Assembly: GCA_963580245.1 (NCBI GenBank)
Contig: CAUZJO010000194.1
Location: forward strand, 1-6,348
Origin: CAUZJO01 sp963580245
GTDB taxonomy: Bacteria > Sumerlaeota > Sumerlaeia > MVZB01
DNA length: 6,348 nt
Reading direction: 5' to 3'
The notes beneath the pieces are model-generated. The model saw only the letters and a list, made by a program, of their open reading frames with translations, was not told where the DNA came from and did not search any database. The position numbers and the translations under genes are program-made. Shown in pieces: positions 5,927-6,348 of this stretch (positions within the stretch are counted from its first letter, which is position 1; each line of letters begins with the position of its first letter).

Positions 5927-6348
5927 CTACGTCAAGGCGGCCTTGACCGCTTCCAGATCGTCGGGCTTGCCGAAGGGAACGCCGGTGAGGTTCTTATCGA
6001 TGCGGCGCAGGAGACCGGTCAGGACTTTTCCCGAACCCACCTCGATAAACACATCCGCGCCATCGCCCGCCATCGTGCGGATCGAGTCGGCCCAGCGCAC
6101 GCACGAGACGATCTGATCGGCGAGGCCGTCGCGAATCCGCTCCTCATCGCCCGTCAATTCGCCGCTGACGTTGGCGACGAACTGGCAATCGGGCGGATTG
6201 AGTGCCGTCCCGGCCAGTGCCTTGGTCATGGGCTCGACCGCCGAGGCCACCAGCGGTGAATGAAACGCCCCGGAGACGGGCAGCATGACCGATCGGAGCG
6301 ACCCGGCCTCGCGCGCCAGGCGCACGGCTTCCTCGACCGCCGCCGGCT
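5927..6348 (-). CDS. fabD: malonyl-CoA:ACP transacylase, C-terminal part (5' end outside window)
   Basis: FabD moves the malonyl group from CoA to acyl carrier protein, supplying extender units for type II fatty-acid synthesis in the cytoplasm. The 139 visible codons run from the window edge to a TAG (complement of 5927-5929). They begin PAAVEEAVRLAREAGS and contain PVSGAFHSPL, whose His matches the catalytic His of the acyltransferase fold. NVSGE, then IVSCVRWADSI (usually SPVRW, so Cys replaces Pro) and VEVGSGKVLTGLLRRID follow. The nucleophile Ser (GHSLGE) and the N-terminal GQGSQ motif would lie beyond 6348. The GTG at 6325-6323 is internal, because the family alignment continues upstream of it to the edge. 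FabD is usually about 300-310 residues, so a little under half is seen. Other fab genes would be expected beside it, but none is visible downstream within the window. Confidence 0.93.
   Translation of the reverse strand, partial: PAAVEEAVRLAREAGSLRSVMLPVSGAFHSPLVASAVEPMTKALAGTALNPPDCQFVANVSGELTGDEERIRDGLADQIVSCVRWADSIRTMAGDGADVFIEVGSGKVLTGLLRRIDKNLTGVPFGKPDDLEAVKAALT

Noticed and set aside
5931..5947. Perfect 7-bp inverted repeat GTCAAGG-CGG-CCTTGAC at the end of fabD
   Set aside because: It falls within the last fabD codons (AVKAAL), has no T-run on either side and a three-base loop. It is most likely a coincidence of codon use.
5780..6259. 159-codon plus-strand frame beginning with GTG overlapping the methyltransferase stop
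   Set aside because: From about 5927 on it is antisense to fabD, and the first 50 residues match nothing I recognise.

Overview
This is an ordinary bacterial chromosomal segment with high GC and a recognisable core-gene order. I found no defence system, CRISPR array, insertion sequence, prophage gene, tRNA or rRNA. The layout (tail of an upstream gene, YybS/DUF2232 membrane protein, rplI, dnaB) is the widespread bacterial rpsF/rpsR-rplI-dnaB neighbourhood. After it come a type IV pilin-like prepilin and a CmoB-like SAM methyltransferase on the same strand, then the 3' part of fabD facing the other way.

The organism cannot be named from this window. The prepilin has a GFTLIELL motif, a helix ending in PNFLEAQ, and a C-terminal 'SAGPD ... 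YDPTNGT' pattern. From memory, pilins of this style are abundant in uncultivated or sparsely cultivated Gram-negative-type phyla such as Sumerlaeota, Hydrogenedentota and relatives of the Planctomycetes. That is a weak inference.

Region by region: 1-163 is the acidic tail of a cut-off gene. 164-577 has no convincing gene. 578-1684 is the DUF2232 membrane protein. 1711-2289 is ribosomal protein bL9 with an unusual 47-residue charged tail. 2290-2500 is a leader holding a candidate promoter and an 8-bp inverted repeat. 2501-3931 is the replicative helicase DnaB, with an apparent basic insertion in its N-terminal domain. 3932-4109 is a spacer. 4110-4841 is the prepilin, with an unusually long cysteine-containing leader. 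4911-5783 is the methyltransferase. 5784-5926 is a convergent spacer. 5927-6348 (minus strand) is FabD, truncated by the window edge.

The first genes serve translation and replication. FabD belongs to fatty-acid synthesis and points the other way. The prepilin and methyltransferase look like an accessory insertion between these core blocks, with no demonstrated link to each other. The points most worth a second look are an in-phase A-AAA-AAC heptamer in the rplI tail with an open -1 frame running past the normal stop, the DnaB insertion, the dnaB leader hairpin and the long prepilin leader.
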